Shown: positions 24,156-33,377, numbered from the stretch's first letter. The stretch: 56,953 nucleotides of DNA from Acidobacteriota bacterium (GCA_029862975.1 JAOTWP010000009.1:1-56953), one strand, 5' to 3'. Made by a program: numbers and translations. The notes: generated by a model not told the origin, from the sequence alone.

Positions 24156-25685
24156 TCAGGGAATCGTCGCGGACCAGGCCGAGGTGTCGCCGCTCTCGAA
24201 CCCGTCGGCGAAGATGGGCCCGGGCAGGACGGCGCGGATGGCGCCGTAGCCGTAGGTGTTGTTGGGCACCTCGCTGCCGGGGATGGAGCCGCAGTTCTGG
24301 GTCGTCGTGCGCGGCACGGCGGTGTCGATGATGTACTGCTCGAGGGCGTCCGGATCGCCCGCCAGGCTGGGCTGGGCCGAGATCAGCAGGGCCACGAGAC
24401 CGGAGACGTGGGGGGCCGACATGCTCGTGCCGCTGGACGACGAGTAGCCGTTGGGCGGCACGCTCGAGCGGATGCTCTCGCCCGGCGCCGTGACGTCCGG
24501 CTTGAGCCGGTTGCTGCCGTCGACGGTCACCGGTCCGCGCGACGAGAAGCCGCTGATCATGTCGTTGTTGTTCACCGAGCCGATGGTGAAGGCCGCCTCG
24601 TAGATCGCGGCCGGCGTGTCGATCGTGCTGCAGCTCGAGCCGCTGTTGCCCGCCGACTGCGAGATGACGATGCCCGCCGCGCGGACGTTCTCGACGACGG
24701 TGAGCATGACGTTGGGATCCGTGCAGCCCTCGAACGGCGGGCAGCTCCAGGAGCCGTTGACGACGTGCGGCGCGAGCTCGGGCAGCGGATTCTCGTCGTT
24801 CAGGTCCGTGGGCGCGATGAAGAACTGGAAGCACTCGCTGTAGGTCGCCGGTGTGCCCTCTCCTTCGTTCATGTTCCGGCAGCCGATCCAGCGCGCCCCC
24901 GGCGCCATCCCGATCTGGTTGCTGCCGCCGTCGTCACCGACCATCGTTCCCATGGTGTGCGTGCCGTGACTCTGGTCGTCGCACGGGAACGGCGAATCGG
25001 ACCCGCAGGAGCTTCCCGGATCGTGTATGGCGTCGTGCCAGTTGTAGTTGTGGTCGGCCGTGGCGCCGTCCCAGCCGCGGTACTGGTTCTTGAGCGCCGG
25101 ATGCTCCCAGTGGTAGCCGGTGTCGTGGCCGGCGACGACCGCCCCCTGGCCGGTGAAGCCGGCGGCCCAGAAGTCGGGGGCGCCGACGTGGATGAGGCTC
25201 TGCTCGACGGCCTGCGGGACCTCGCTCTCCCCCTCGTCCACCGGCGCGACGAAGCGCACGCTCGGGTTGCCGTAGATCCGCGCGACGTCGGCGCGCGCCG
25301 CCAGGGCCGCCACCGCCGCCTCGTCGGCGCGCGCCCAGATCATGTTGGCCACCCAGTAGGGGCGGTGCTCGAGGCCGCGCGCCGCGAGCTCCGCGAGCGC
25401 CGGGCCCTGGGTGCGCGCCGCCGTCGCCGTCAGCCGCTCGAAGACGAAACGGCCGCGCTCGGCCTTCGTCGCGAGCCCGGCAGCGCCGCTCACGTCGGCC
25501 TGCTCCGCCAGGAAGACGAGGATCTCGGCCGCGCCCTCCGCGGCGATGCGGTCGAGCACCCACGGGTCCACCTTCTCCGTCCACCCGCTCGCGCCGGCGG
25601 CGGTCGCCGGCAGCGGGACGAGGACGGCCAGGGCGAGGCACAGGGCGCCGCCGATTGCGTGCTTCGGGTTGCTCGAATGGGACAT
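24156..25685 (-). CDS. Secreted subtilase (S8) with DGFESGD C-terminal tail, 509 aa
   Basis: Start ATG 25685 has AGGAGGAG just upstream and opens a signal peptide (ALCLALAVLVPLPATAAGA). Residues about 35-150 form an I9-type propeptide. The triad is visible: Asp in VVAGHDTGYHWEHP (about 188), His in DDQSHGTHTMGTM (about 239) and Ser in SSGTSMSAPHVSG (about 419), with the oxyanion Asn in ISQSAGNSGSS. The last 19 residues are IFADGFESGDTSAWSATIP, the same tail as on two other secreted proteins of the window. It probably acts outside the cell on proteins. A candidate -10 (GCTAGAAT) lies on the minus strand at 25767-25760. Confidence 0.92.
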   Translation of the reverse strand: MSHSSNPKHAIGGALCLALAVLVPLPATAAGASGWTEKVDPWVLDRIAAEGAAEILVFLAEQADVSGAAGLATKAERGRFVFERLTATAARTQGPALAELAARGLEHRPYWVANMIWARADEAAVAALAARADVARIYGNPSVRFVAPVDEGESEVPQAVEQSLIHVGAPDFWAAGFTGQGAVVAGHDTGYHWEHPALKNQYRGWDGATADHNYNWHDAIHDPGSSCGSDSPFPCDDQSHGTHTMGTMVGDDGGSNQIGMAPGARWIGCRNMNEGEGTPATYSECFQFFIAPTDLNDENPLPELAPHVVNGSWSCPPFEGCTDPNVMLTVVENVRAAGIVISQSAGNSGSSCSTIDTPAAIYEAAFTIGSVNNNDMISGFSSRGPVTVDGSNRLKPDVTAPGESIRSSVPPNGYSSSSGTSMSAPHVSGLVALLISAQPSLAGDPDALEQYIIDTAVPRTTTQNCGSIPGSEVPNNTYGYGAIRAVLPGPIFADGFESGDTSAWSATIP

Positions 25686-25759
25686 GGAGCTCCTCCTCGG
25701 TTGGCGGCTGGTCGATCCTTCCCCGCGGGAGGCGCGCTCGAGCCGGTCTCGTCGGCGCC

Positions 25760-25767
25760 ATTCTAGC
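25760..25767 (-). promoter_or_regulatory. Candidate -10 element GCTAGAAT for the subtilase gene
   Basis: The minus-strand sequence reads GCTAGAAT about 75 bases before the ATG, within a 157-base gap that holds no gene. No good -35 is visible. Confidence 0.4.
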
Positions 25768-25842
25768 CTGCGAGGCCCCCGGCGCCAGGAGCGGATCCTG
25801 CGGCGCCGCGGCCGGCCGCCACGGCGCCCGTCGATCCGGAGC

Positions 25843-28800
25843 CTACTCCCCGGGCGGCGGCCAGACGGGAAGCCGCCCCGGCGTCCAGGGCGCGCCCGCG
25901 GCCTCCATCTCGGCTTCGAGGGCGGCGAGGTCGCTCTCGACGAGCGCCCGCAGGCGGTCGAGCACCGGACCGAAGGCCGCGGCCGCGATCTCGACCTGCC
26001 GGCGGTGGGTTCCGGTCGGCGCCGCCGACGACGTCAAGCCGCTCAGGGCGCGGCCGGCGCGGTCGGCGATCGAGGGCGGGGTCGGCTCGCTGCGGCTCGC
26101 CACGGTGGGATCGCCCGTGAGCTCGATCTCGAGGTCCTTCAGGCCCTCGGCGATGGCGTCGATGCGATCGACCCACGCCGGGCTGCCGCCCGCGGTGTCG
26201 AGGGCCGCCTGCCGCAGGTGGCGCAGACGCCCTTCGACTTCCGCGGCGACCTCGACCGCGCCGGCGATCGCGCGGCTCAGCCGCGCCGCGCGGCGCTGGA
26301 ACTCGAGCACCGCGGCCGGGTCCGGCGGCGGCAGGGTGGACACGCCGAGCGGCCGCACCTCGAAGCTCACCGGCCCGGCGAGCTGGCTCCATTCGCCGCG
26401 GATCCGCCGGTCGAGGGTCGCCGTGTAGGTGCCCGGCACGACCAGCGGCCCGATGGGATCGCTCGTGAAGGCGTGGCTCGGGCGCGGCTCGAGATCCACC
26501 GGATCGGGGGCCGGGTAGCGCAGGTCCCAGGCCACGCGCTGCAAGCCCTTGGCCGTCGGTCCGCTCACCCGGCGCACCACCTCGCCGGCGGCGTCGCGCA
26601 CCGTCACGACGATCGCCGGGTCCTGCTCGCGGTCCTCGCGGCGCAGCTCCTCCCAGCTCGGGTAGGCGACGCTGCCGCCGGCCTCCTCGGTCTTGGCCTC
26701 GGCGGCGCGCCGGGCGTCGCGCAAGGTCTCGAGCCCTTCCGCCAGCGAGTAGGTGAGAACGACTCCCGGGGGTGGATTCGGGGCGCTGTAGAACGCGTCG
26801 CCCTGGAACGCCTTGCCGTTGTAGCCCAGCTCGTAGCTCTCCATGAAGAGGAGGCCGGCGCGGGGCGCGAAGAGCAGCCCCTCGGAGGCCAGCGCCTCTT
26901 CGCTCAGCTGCCGCAGCGGGCTGTAGTCGTCGAGGATGAAGAAGCCGCGCCCGAACGTGCCGAGCACGAGGTCGTTCTCCCGGCGCTGGATCTCGACGTC
27001 GCGCACGGCGATGGTGGGAACGCCGCCTTTCAGCTGCACCCAGCGGGCCCCGCCGTCGCGGGTGAAGAAGACGCCGAACTCGGTCCCGGCAAAGAGGAGA
27101 TCCGGCTGCTCGTGGTCCTGGACGAAGGAGTAGACCGTGCCGCGCTCCGGCAGGTCGCCCGCGATCGAGGTCCAGCTGCGCCCGCGGTCGCGGCTCACGA
27201 GCAGGTAGGGGGCGAAGTCGCCGTCCTTGTGGGCGTCGAAGGCGGCGTAGACGGTGTCGGCGTCGTGCAGCGAGGCGGCGAGGTCCGCCACGTAGCTCAT
27301 GTCCGGCACGCCGGGGAAGGCGTCCTCCTTGCGCCAGGTCGCGCCGCCGTCCTCGCTGACGTGGACGAGGCCGTCGTCGGAGCCGGTGTAGAGGAGGCCC
27401 TCGACGAGCGGCGACTCGGCGAGCGAGACGAGGTTGCCGAAGAACGAGGTCGAGCGGTTCTTGGCGACGCTGTCGACGCTCCACACCTTGCCCATGACCG
27501 CGAGCTGGTTGCGGTCGAGGCGGCGGGTGAGGTCGGCGCTCACCGGCACCCAGTTGTCGCCCCGGTCGTCGCTGCGGTAGAGCCGCTGCGAGGCGTAGTA
27601 GAGCCGCGTGGGCGAGTGCGGGCTCAACAGGAGCGGCGAGTCCCAGTTCCAGCGCGACGGGTCCTCGCCCACCTCGGGCTGGGGCTGGATGTCGACCAGC
27701 TCGCGGCTCCGGCGATCCCAGCGCACGAGGCCGCCGTTCTGCCACTCGGCGTAGACGATGTCGGGGTTGCCGGGCTCCACCCGCGGCTGGAAGCCGTCGC
27801 CGCCCACCACCACCACCCAGTCGCGGTTCATGATGCCGTGGGTCGAGGTCGTCCGGCTCGGCCCGCCCAGCGTCGAGTTGTCCTGGGTGCCGCCGTAGAC
27901 GTTGTAGAACGGCAGGTCGTCGTCGACGGCGATCTTGTAGAACTGGGTGATCGGCAGGTTGGCCTTGAAGGTCCAGGTCGCGCCGCGGTCGAAGCTCTCG
28001 TAGATGCCGCCGTCGCAGCCGGCGACGAGATGGTCGACGTTGCCGGGGTCGACCCACAGGGAGTGGTTGTCGACGTGCTTGGAGGTCTCCGGCACCTGGT
28101 GGAACGAGGCGCCGCCGTCCTCGGTCACGTGCAGCCAGGTGTCCATCGAGTACACCCGGTCGGCGTCGTGGGGATCGGGCACGAGCTCGTTGTAGTACTG
28201 CGGGCTGCCCGAGACGTAGTCGCTGCGCCGCTCCCAGGTGGCGCCGGCGTCGGTCGAGCGGTAGAAGCCGCCGGCGTCGTCGATCGATTCGATGATGGCG
28301 TAGACGACGTCCGGATCGACCGGCGAGACGGCGAGCCCGATGCGCCCCATGGGCTCGGTCGGCAGCCCGCTCTCGAGCTTCTTCCAGGACTCGCCGCCGT
28401 CCTTGGACTTGTAGATCGCGGACTCGGGGCCGCCGTTGAGGAGCGTCCAGGTCCGCCGCCGGCGCTGGTAGGAAGAGGCGTACAGGACGTCGGGGTCGCT
28501 CGGGTCGATCCACACCTCGTTGACCCCGGTGTTCTCGCTGATCTCGAGCACATTGCGCCAGGTGGCGCCGCCGTCCGTCGTCTTGTAGAGCCCGCGGTCG
28601 CCACCGGCCCGCCACAGCGGTCCCTGGGCGGCGACGAAGACGACGTTCGAGTCCCGCGGGTCGACGACGATGCGCCCGATGTGCTCCGATTCGCCGAGCC
28701 CCATCTTGCGCCACGACTTGCCGCCGTCCTCGGACTTGTAGACGCCGTCGCCGTAGGCGACGCTGCGCTGGCTGTTGTTCTCGCCCGTCCCCACCCACAC

Positions 28801-29139
28801 GACGTTGGGGTCGTTGGGATCGATCGTGACGCAGCCGATCGAGTAGGAGGCCTCGCCGTCGAAGATCGGCTGCCAGGTCGTGCCGGCGTTGACGGTCTTC
28901 CACACGCCGCCCGAGGAGACGGCCACGTACCAGACGCTGGCGTCCCGCGGATCGACCGCGAAGTCGCCGATCCGCCCGGAGGCGATCGCCGGACCGATCG
29001 CGCGAAGCGCCAGGCCCGAGAGCGTCTCGGCGCTCAACCGGGGCTCCGGCTCCGCGGCGGTCTCCCGGTCCTTCTTCTTCGCCGACGACGGGGCCGCGAC
29101 CAGGGCCGCTACCGCGAGACACGCGAGCGTTCTACGCAT
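25843..29139 (-). CDS. Secreted BNR/sortilin-type beta-propeller protein, 1098 aa
   Basis: A signal peptide (ALVAAPSSAKKK region) follows ATG 29139, which has AGGAGGT upstream. Residues about 45-720 carry many BNR/Asp-box repeats of the form S-x-D-x-G-x-T-W: KTVNAGTTWQP, KSEDGGKSWRK, KTTDGGATWRN, RSTDAGATWER, ESFDRGATWTF and RSDDRGDNWVP. They alternate with 'DPxDxxVVYA' strands. The C-terminal third (GLLFAPRAGLLFMES, TAKGLQRVAWDLRYP, YTATLDRRIRGEWSQ) resembles the accessory domain of glycoside-hydrolase-like VPS10/BNR proteins of soil bacteria. No catalytic residues for a sialidase can be assigned. A periplasmic or extracellular binding role is the most cautious reading. Confidence 0.85.
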   Translation of the reverse strand: MRRTLACLAVAALVAAPSSAKKKDRETAAEPEPRLSAETLSGLALRAIGPAIASGRIGDFAVDPRDASVWYVAVSSGGVWKTVNAGTTWQPIFDGEASYSIGCVTIDPNDPNVVWVGTGENNSQRSVAYGDGVYKSEDGGKSWRKMGLGESEHIGRIVVDPRDSNVVFVAAQGPLWRAGGDRGLYKTTDGGATWRNVLEISENTGVNEVWIDPSDPDVLYASSYQRRRRTWTLLNGGPESAIYKSKDGGESWKKLESGLPTEPMGRIGLAVSPVDPDVVYAIIESIDDAGGFYRSTDAGATWERRSDYVSGSPQYYNELVPDPHDADRVYSMDTWLHVTEDGGASFHQVPETSKHVDNHSLWVDPGNVDHLVAGCDGGIYESFDRGATWTFKANLPITQFYKIAVDDDLPFYNVYGGTQDNSTLGGPSRTTSTHGIMNRDWVVVVGGDGFQPRVEPGNPDIVYAEWQNGGLVRWDRRSRELVDIQPQPEVGEDPSRWNWDSPLLLSPHSPTRLYYASQRLYRSDDRGDNWVPVSADLTRRLDRNQLAVMGKVWSVDSVAKNRSTSFFGNLVSLAESPLVEGLLYTGSDDGLVHVSEDGGATWRKEDAFPGVPDMSYVADLAASLHDADTVYAAFDAHKDGDFAPYLLVSRDRGRSWTSIAGDLPERGTVYSFVQDHEQPDLLFAGTEFGVFFTRDGGARWVQLKGGVPTIAVRDVEIQRRENDLVLGTFGRGFFILDDYSPLRQLSEEALASEGLLFAPRAGLLFMESYELGYNGKAFQGDAFYSAPNPPPGVVLTYSLAEGLETLRDARRAAEAKTEEAGGSVAYPSWEELRREDREQDPAIVVTVRDAAGEVVRRVSGPTAKGLQRVAWDLRYPAPDPVDLEPRPSHAFTSDPIGPLVVPGTYTATLDRRIRGEWSQLAGPVSFEVRPLGVSTLPPPDPAAVLEFQRRAARLSRAIAGAVEVAAEVEGRLRHLRQAALDTAGGSPAWVDRIDAIAEGLKDLEIELTGDPTVASRSEPTPPSIADRAGRALSGLTSSAAPTGTHRRQVEIAAAAFGPVLDRLRALVESDLAALEAEMEAAGAPWTPGRLPVWPPPGE

Positions 29140-29212
29140 GGAGTACCTCCTGGGTGAGACGATCCAACGGACGAGCTCGGAGTCTATCGCTACCGGCTCG
29201 GCGCAGCCCGCC

Positions 29213-30442
29213 TCACGCCCGCTCGGTGCCCTCGCTCGGCAGCCCGACCGTCACCCAGAGGCCCGCCGGGTCGAGCCAGCGCTCGGCGATCGCCGCCAGC
29301 TCGGCGATCGTCAGGGGGCCCCACCGCGCCGCTCCCCAGCCCGGCTGGTCGACGGGGTGCCCGGTCAGCTCGGCTTCGGCCATGATCTCGGCCCACTGGC
29401 GGGCCGTCTCGCGGCGGAAGCACTCCTGGCCTTCGAGGAAGGACCGGGCGGCGGCGAGCTCGGCGGCCGTCACCCCGTCCGTGACGAGCCGGTCGAGCTC
29501 CTCGCGGAAGGCCCGCTCGACCCGCGCGAGCCGTTCGCGGTCGGTCGCCGCGTGGAGGACGAGGCGCCCCGGATCGGCCGCGGCTCCGGCCGCCGTGTCG
29601 ACCCTGGCGGTGTAGGCGAGGCCTTCCCGCTCGCGGACCCGCGCCGGGAGGCGGCCGGCCAGCCCGGCGCCGGCGCCGAGCACGACGGCAAGCAGCTCCA
29701 GGCCCGGAAGGTCCGGATCGTCGCGATCGACGGTCGGCCGGCCCAGGAAGAGGTGCGCCTGATCGCCCGGCAGCGCCACGGTCCGGCGCGGCTCGCCGCT
29801 CGCGACGGGCGGCGGCTCGGCGGGCGGCTCCGCCGGCGGGCGGGCGCCGGCGGCGAAGCGCGCCCGCAGCCTCGCGGCCGCCTTCTCCTCGTCGATCGCG
29901 CCGGCGAGCGAGACGATCATCCCCGCCCCCAGGGCCTGCTCGTAGCTGGCGCGGCTGGCCGCGACGTCCAGGCCGGCGAGGCTCGCGGGGTCCCCCTGCA
30001 GGGGGCGGCTGCGCGGATGGGGGCCGTAGAGCTGGCCGAGGAAGCCCCACCCGGCGAGCGCCTCGGGGTCGTCGCGGATGAGCTCGAGCTCGGCCAGCGC
30101 CAGCTCGCGCTGCCACTCCCAGCGCTCGGCGTCGAAGGCGGGCGCGAGCGCCAGCTCGGCGCCCCACTCGATCATCCGCTCGGCCTCCGTCGCCGGCCCG
30201 TCGAGGGCCAGCCCGATGACCTCGTAGCCGGCGGTGGCGTGGATCGAGACCCCGCGCTCCTCCGCGTCGCGGGCGACGCGGCGCCAGCTCCGCGCCGCCG
30301 TCCCCTCCTCGAGCATCCGGCCGGCCAGCAGCGCCTGCCCGGGAGTCGCCGCGTGGCGCTCTCCGGCCAGCAGCCAGACCCGTAGCGCGGCCACCGGAGC
30401 GCCGCCCACGGCGCGGGTGCGGACCCTCAGACGCCCGCCCAT
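29213..30442 (-). CDS. M16-family peptidase subunit lacking the zinc motif, 409 aa
   Basis: A two-domain M16 fold. The segment corresponding to HxxEH reads ATPGQALLAGRMLEEG, with no zinc ligands, so it should be catalytically silent alone. The C-terminal domain retains VREREGLAYTARV, the R/Y element that in two-chain M16B enzymes is supplied in trans to the zinc-bearing chain. Its start, ATG 30442, overlaps the end of the zinc-bearing gene by 16 bases. The partner relationship is inferred from gene order and complementary motifs. Confidence 0.85.
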   Translation of the reverse strand: MGGRLRVRTRAVGGAPVAALRVWLLAGERHAATPGQALLAGRMLEEGTAARSWRRVARDAEERGVSIHATAGYEVIGLALDGPATEAERMIEWGAELALAPAFDAERWEWQRELALAELELIRDDPEALAGWGFLGQLYGPHPRSRPLQGDPASLAGLDVAASRASYEQALGAGMIVSLAGAIDEEKAAARLRARFAAGARPPAEPPAEPPPVASGEPRRTVALPGDQAHLFLGRPTVDRDDPDLPGLELLAVVLGAGAGLAGRLPARVREREGLAYTARVDTAAGAAADPGRLVLHAATDRERLARVERAFREELDRLVTDGVTAAELAAARSFLEGQECFRRETARQWAEIMAEAELTGHPVDQPGWGAARWGPLTIAELAAIAERWLDPAGLWVTVGLPSEGTERA

Positions 30443-31680
30443 CCGAGGACTCCGCTGCGCTCCGGGTCGAGGAAGCGGGCAGCGGCGGCCACGACCTCGT
30501 CGGCCGCGATCTCCGCGAGCCAGCGCTGCTGGCTCGCGACGTAGTCGCCTCCGAAGAGGGCCAGGCCCGCTCCCCAGGTGAGGCCGCGCTGCTCGATCGT
30601 CTCGTGGCCGAAGAGCCAGTCCGCGAGCAACAGCCGCCGAGCCCGCTCCACGTCGGCGGCCTCGATGCCGCCGCGCCGCGCCCGCTCGAGCTCCGCGAAG
30701 AGGGCGTCCTCGGCGCGCGCCGCCTCGACGCCCGGCAGCAGCTCCAGGGCCACGGTCGCCGTCCCGGGGCGCACCGTCTCCAGAAGCCCGGTGGACACCG
30801 AGCCGCACAGCTTTCCCTCGTCGACCAGCCGGCGCTGCAGGCGGCTCGAGCGGCCGCCGCAGACCGCCGTCAGCGCCAGCCGGAGACCGACGAAGTCGCG
30901 CTCGGCGGCCGCCGGCGACGGCAGGGCCAGCAGGGCGCGGCCCGTGTCGCCGCGCGCCACGTGGACGCGCCGCAGCCCTTCCGGCGCCGCCGGCGCTGGC
31001 AGAGGCTCCAGGACGGCGCGGCCGGTGAGCGAAGCGAAGAGCTCGCCGGCCGCCGCCAGCGCCTCCTCCCCCACCGCCCCGGCCAGCATCAGGACCGCCT
31101 GCCCGGGAGCGTAGGCCCGGCCGTGGAACGCGGCGAGCTCGGCGGCGCCGACCCGCTGCAGCGAGGCGCGGCGACCGAGAATCCGCCGGCCGTAGGGATG
31201 CGCCCCGAAGAAGGCCTCGTGCACCGCCGTCTCGAGCCGGTCCCAGGGGTCGTCGTCGACCTCGGCCACCTCCTCGAGGATCACCTCGCGCTCCGCCGCC
31301 ACCGCTCCCGGATCGAGGGTCGGACCGAGCAGGCGGTCGGCCTCGATCTCGAGCGCGGTCCGCCAGCCGCCGCGGGGCAGGCTGAAGACGTAGACCGTGC
31401 TGTCGTGGCTTGTGTAGGCGTTGTTGGAGCCGCCCGCGGCCTGGGTGACGCGGTCGATCTCGCCGGCCGCGAAGCGCCGCGAGCCCTTGAACATCATGTG
31501 CTCGAGGAAGTGCGCGACGCCCTCCTGCCCGGCCGGCTCGTGCGCCGCCCCAGCGCGGATCCACAAGGCCGTCGAGACGACCGGCGCGGCGTCGTCCGCC
31601 AGCAGGCCGACGGTCAGCCCGTTGTCGAGCACCCGGACCTCGGGGCGCCCGAGCCAGTCCCTCCCGCGGCCGTCAGCCAC
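30427..31680 (-). CDS. M16B zinc metallopeptidase, catalytic chain, 417 aa
   Basis: The inverted zinc site is HFLEHMMFKGS (HxxEH about residues 56-60), with the distal glutamate in EREVILEEVAEVDDDP. AYTSHDSTVYVF and NxxxxGxxYxPxQAVLMLAG-like segments complete the N-terminal domain. In its second domain the R/Y element is degenerate (DEGKLCGSVST, no Tyr), matching a division of labour with the next gene. The start is GTG 31680, overlapping the metallophosphoesterase end by eight bases. There is no signal peptide, so it is probably cytoplasmic. Confidence 0.9.
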   Translation of the reverse strand: MADGRGRDWLGRPEVRVLDNGLTVGLLADDAAPVVSTALWIRAGAAHEPAGQEGVAHFLEHMMFKGSRRFAAGEIDRVTQAAGGSNNAYTSHDSTVYVFSLPRGGWRTALEIEADRLLGPTLDPGAVAAEREVILEEVAEVDDDPWDRLETAVHEAFFGAHPYGRRILGRRASLQRVGAAELAAFHGRAYAPGQAVLMLAGAVGEEALAAAGELFASLTGRAVLEPLPAPAAPEGLRRVHVARGDTGRALLALPSPAAAERDFVGLRLALTAVCGGRSSRLQRRLVDEGKLCGSVSTGLLETVRPGTATVALELLPGVEAARAEDALFAELERARRGGIEAADVERARRLLLADWLFGHETIEQRGLTWGAGLALFGGDYVASQQRWLAEIAADEVVAAAARFLDPERSGVLGWAGV

Positions 31681-32521
31681 CGCTTCGCGCGTCCCCGGAT
31701 CCGGGCCGCGGGGCGCCGCGGCCGCTCCGGGGGAAGTGGTGGACGGCGCGCTCCTCGAACGCCCCCCGCCCGGCGTGCCACTCGAGGTGGGCCACGAGCA
31801 GGGCGTCGGGCGCGATCTCGATCCAGTTGCCGGTGTTGCGGCCGCGCTCGCAGCCGCGGCCCCGGTCCGAGCTCGTCGTCCCCGAATGGACCACCAGCAT
31901 CGCGCCGCCGACGCCGGGGTAGTACGACTCGGCCAGCGCGCAGTAGCCCTGGTGCAGATGCCCCGAGAGCACCAGCTCGACGCCGCCCGCGGCCAGGATC
32001 TCCACGAGGGGCCGCGCGTTGGCCAGCACCTTCTGGCTGCCGAAGCGGGGGGCGGGAATGAGCTCGTGATGGACGACGGCGATCCGCGTCTTGCCGGCCG
32101 GCGCCGCCGCCAGCGCGCGCTCGACGCGGCGCAGCTGGCGGGGGCTCACCCGGCCGTCCTTGACGGTCCAGTTGTTGGCGCTGTTGATGCCGATCGCGAA
32201 CAGCTCCTCGTCCTCGAAACGGGGCTCGAGGTCGGCGTCGAAGTGCCGGCGGTAGGCGCCGAAGGGCACGAAGAGCCGCTCCCAGAAGCGGTACATCGGA
32301 ACGTCGTGGTTGCCGGGGACGGCGAGGGCCGGCTTCGCCATCGCGTCGACCCAGCGCCGGGCCTGCCGGAACTCGCGCGGCTTGGCGCGCTGGGTGAGGT
32401 CGCCGGCGACGACGACCAGATCGGGCCCGCGGCTCGCGACGAGTTCGAGCACGGCGGCCGACGCCGCGGGCCGGTGCGGACGCCCGAAGTGGACGTCGGA
32501 GACGTGCAGGATCTTGCGCAT
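31673..32521 (-). CDS. Calcineurin-like metallophosphoesterase, 282 aa
   Basis: The dinuclear metal-site motifs appear in order: LHVSDVHFG, VVAGDLTQ, VPGNHDVP, VVHHELI and LSGHLHQGY. The family hydrolyses phosphomonoesters or diesters, including cyclic nucleotides. The central part (FGAYRRHFDADLEPRFEDEELFAIGINSAN) is typical of the 3',5'-cAMP phosphodiesterase-like branch, but the substrate is not determinable. The ATG is at 32521; the 3' end overlaps the M16 gene, so the three genes form one unit. Confidence 0.9.
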   Translation of the reverse strand: MRKILHVSDVHFGRPHRPAASAAVLELVASRGPDLVVVAGDLTQRAKPREFRQARRWVDAMAKPALAVPGNHDVPMYRFWERLFVPFGAYRRHFDADLEPRFEDEELFAIGINSANNWTVKDGRVSPRQLRRVERALAAAPAGKTRIAVVHHELIPAPRFGSQKVLANARPLVEILAAGGVELVLSGHLHQGYCALAESYYPGVGGAMLVVHSGTTSSDRGRGCERGRNTGNWIEIAPDALLVAHLEWHAGRGAFEERAVHHFPRSGRGAPRPGSGDARSGG

Positions 32522-32567
32522 GCGGTGGCCGGACCGGGGGCCGGGCGGCGGGGCGCGGCGGCGCCGC

Positions 32568-32792
32568 CTAGCCGCGAGAATCGATCAGCAGGTTGACGTT
32601 CTCCGCCAGCGCGTCGGCGGCACGGGTCGTCACGGACTCCACGAGCTCCTCGCCGCGGCTACGGCCCAGCAGGTAGCCGCCGAGGGCGGCCAGCGACAGC
32701 GCCGTCTTCGGGTAGCGGCACACCCAGTCGCGCCAGTCGAGCTCGACCGGAAGCAGCTCGTCGACCAGGCTCTCGGCCCGCCAGTCCGCCAC
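32568..32792 (-). CDS. Small conserved-looking hypothetical protein, 74 aa
   Basis: From GTG 32792, two bases after the stop of the repeat protein. It has an amphipathic N-terminus (LVDELLPVELDWRDWVCRYPKT), one hydrophobic helix with a glycine zipper (ALSLAALGGYLLGRSRG) and a charged C-terminus (EELVESVTTRAADALAENVN). It pairs with the DUF883-like neighbour, whose C-terminus has a similar short membrane anchor, so a membrane-linked stress function is plausible. No family name can be given with confidence. Confidence 0.65.
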   Translation of the reverse strand: MADWRAESLVDELLPVELDWRDWVCRYPKTALSLAALGGYLLGRSRGEELVESVTTRAADALAENVNLLIDSRG

Positions 32793-32794
32793 GC

Positions 32795-33277
32795 TCAGCC
32801 GCGGCGCCGGCGCAGGAGGGTGCCCACGACGAAGCCGATGCCGGCGGCGATCAGGATCGAGCGCCCGGGATTGTCGCGGACGTACTCGTTGACGTCCTCG
32901 CTCAGCTTGCTCAGATCCTTGTGGACCTTGTCGTAGCCCTGCTTCAGGTTGTCGACGGCGACCCCGTACTTCTCCTTGGCCACCTCGCCGGCCCGCGCCG
33001 CCTTCTCCTTGGCCACCTCGCCGGCCCGCGCCGCCTTCTCCTTGGCCACCTCGCCGGCCCGCGCCGCCTTCTCCTTGGCCACCTCGCCGGCCCGGGCCGC
33101 CTTTTCCTTGGCCACCTCGCCGACGCGCGCCGCCTTCTCCTTGGCCACCTCGCGCACCTGGCTGCCGCCCTGGCGGGCCTTTTCGGCAACCTCGGTGAAC
33201 TTCTCGCGGGCGCGCTCGAGGGCGTCCTTGGACGGCCTCTCGTCGCTCACGGCTTCCTTCTTCTTCTTCTCGACCAT
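32795..33277 (-). CDS. LEA-like/DUF883-type protein with 11-residue repeats, 160 aa
   Basis: The start is ATG 33277 (MVEKKKKEAVSD). An earlier in-frame codon lies in the leader. Residues about 40-106 contain six copies of an 11-residue unit with consensus EVAKEKAARAG, an amphipathic class-A-type helix like group 3 LEA proteins. The C-terminus, LSKLSEDVNEYVRDNPGRSILIAAGIGFVVGTLLRRRR, is the ElaB/YqjD/DUF883 membrane anchor ending in arginines. ElaB-type proteins tether to the inner membrane and can bind ribosomes in stationary phase. A desiccation or stress role is inferred from the repeat type. Confidence 0.8.
   Translation of the reverse strand: MVEKKKKEAVSDERPSKDALERAREKFTEVAEKARQGGSQVREVAKEKAARVGEVAKEKAARAGEVAKEKAARAGEVAKEKAARAGEVAKEKAARAGEVAKEKYGVAVDNLKQGYDKVHKDLSKLSEDVNEYVRDNPGRSILIAAGIGFVVGTLLRRRRG
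32969..33152. repeat. 33-bp tandem repeat inside the LEA-like gene
   Basis: Five full units and a partial sixth begin at 32969, 33002, 33035, 33068, 33101 and 33134. They are nearly identical and each encodes 11 residues. Near-identity at third positions suggests recent expansion by slippage. Confidence 0.95.
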
Positions 33278-33369
33278 CGCTTCCTCCGACCTCGCGGTCC
33301 TTGCGCCGCCACGTTCAATGTACACCATCGGCCGCGAGCGAGCCAGGGTAGCCGCCGCCGCCCGCTGAC

Positions 33370-33377
33370 GCTACAAT
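33370..33377 (+). promoter_or_regulatory. Candidate -10 element GCTACAAT for tRNA-Ala
   Basis: GCTACAAT ends 16 bases before the tRNA 5' end, leaving a short leader. The match to the recurring GCTANNAT form is exact. Confidence 0.55.

Noticed and set aside
32969-33152. A CRISPR array
   Set aside because: The 33-bp units are contiguous, without spacers, in frame and encode an 11-residue protein repeat.
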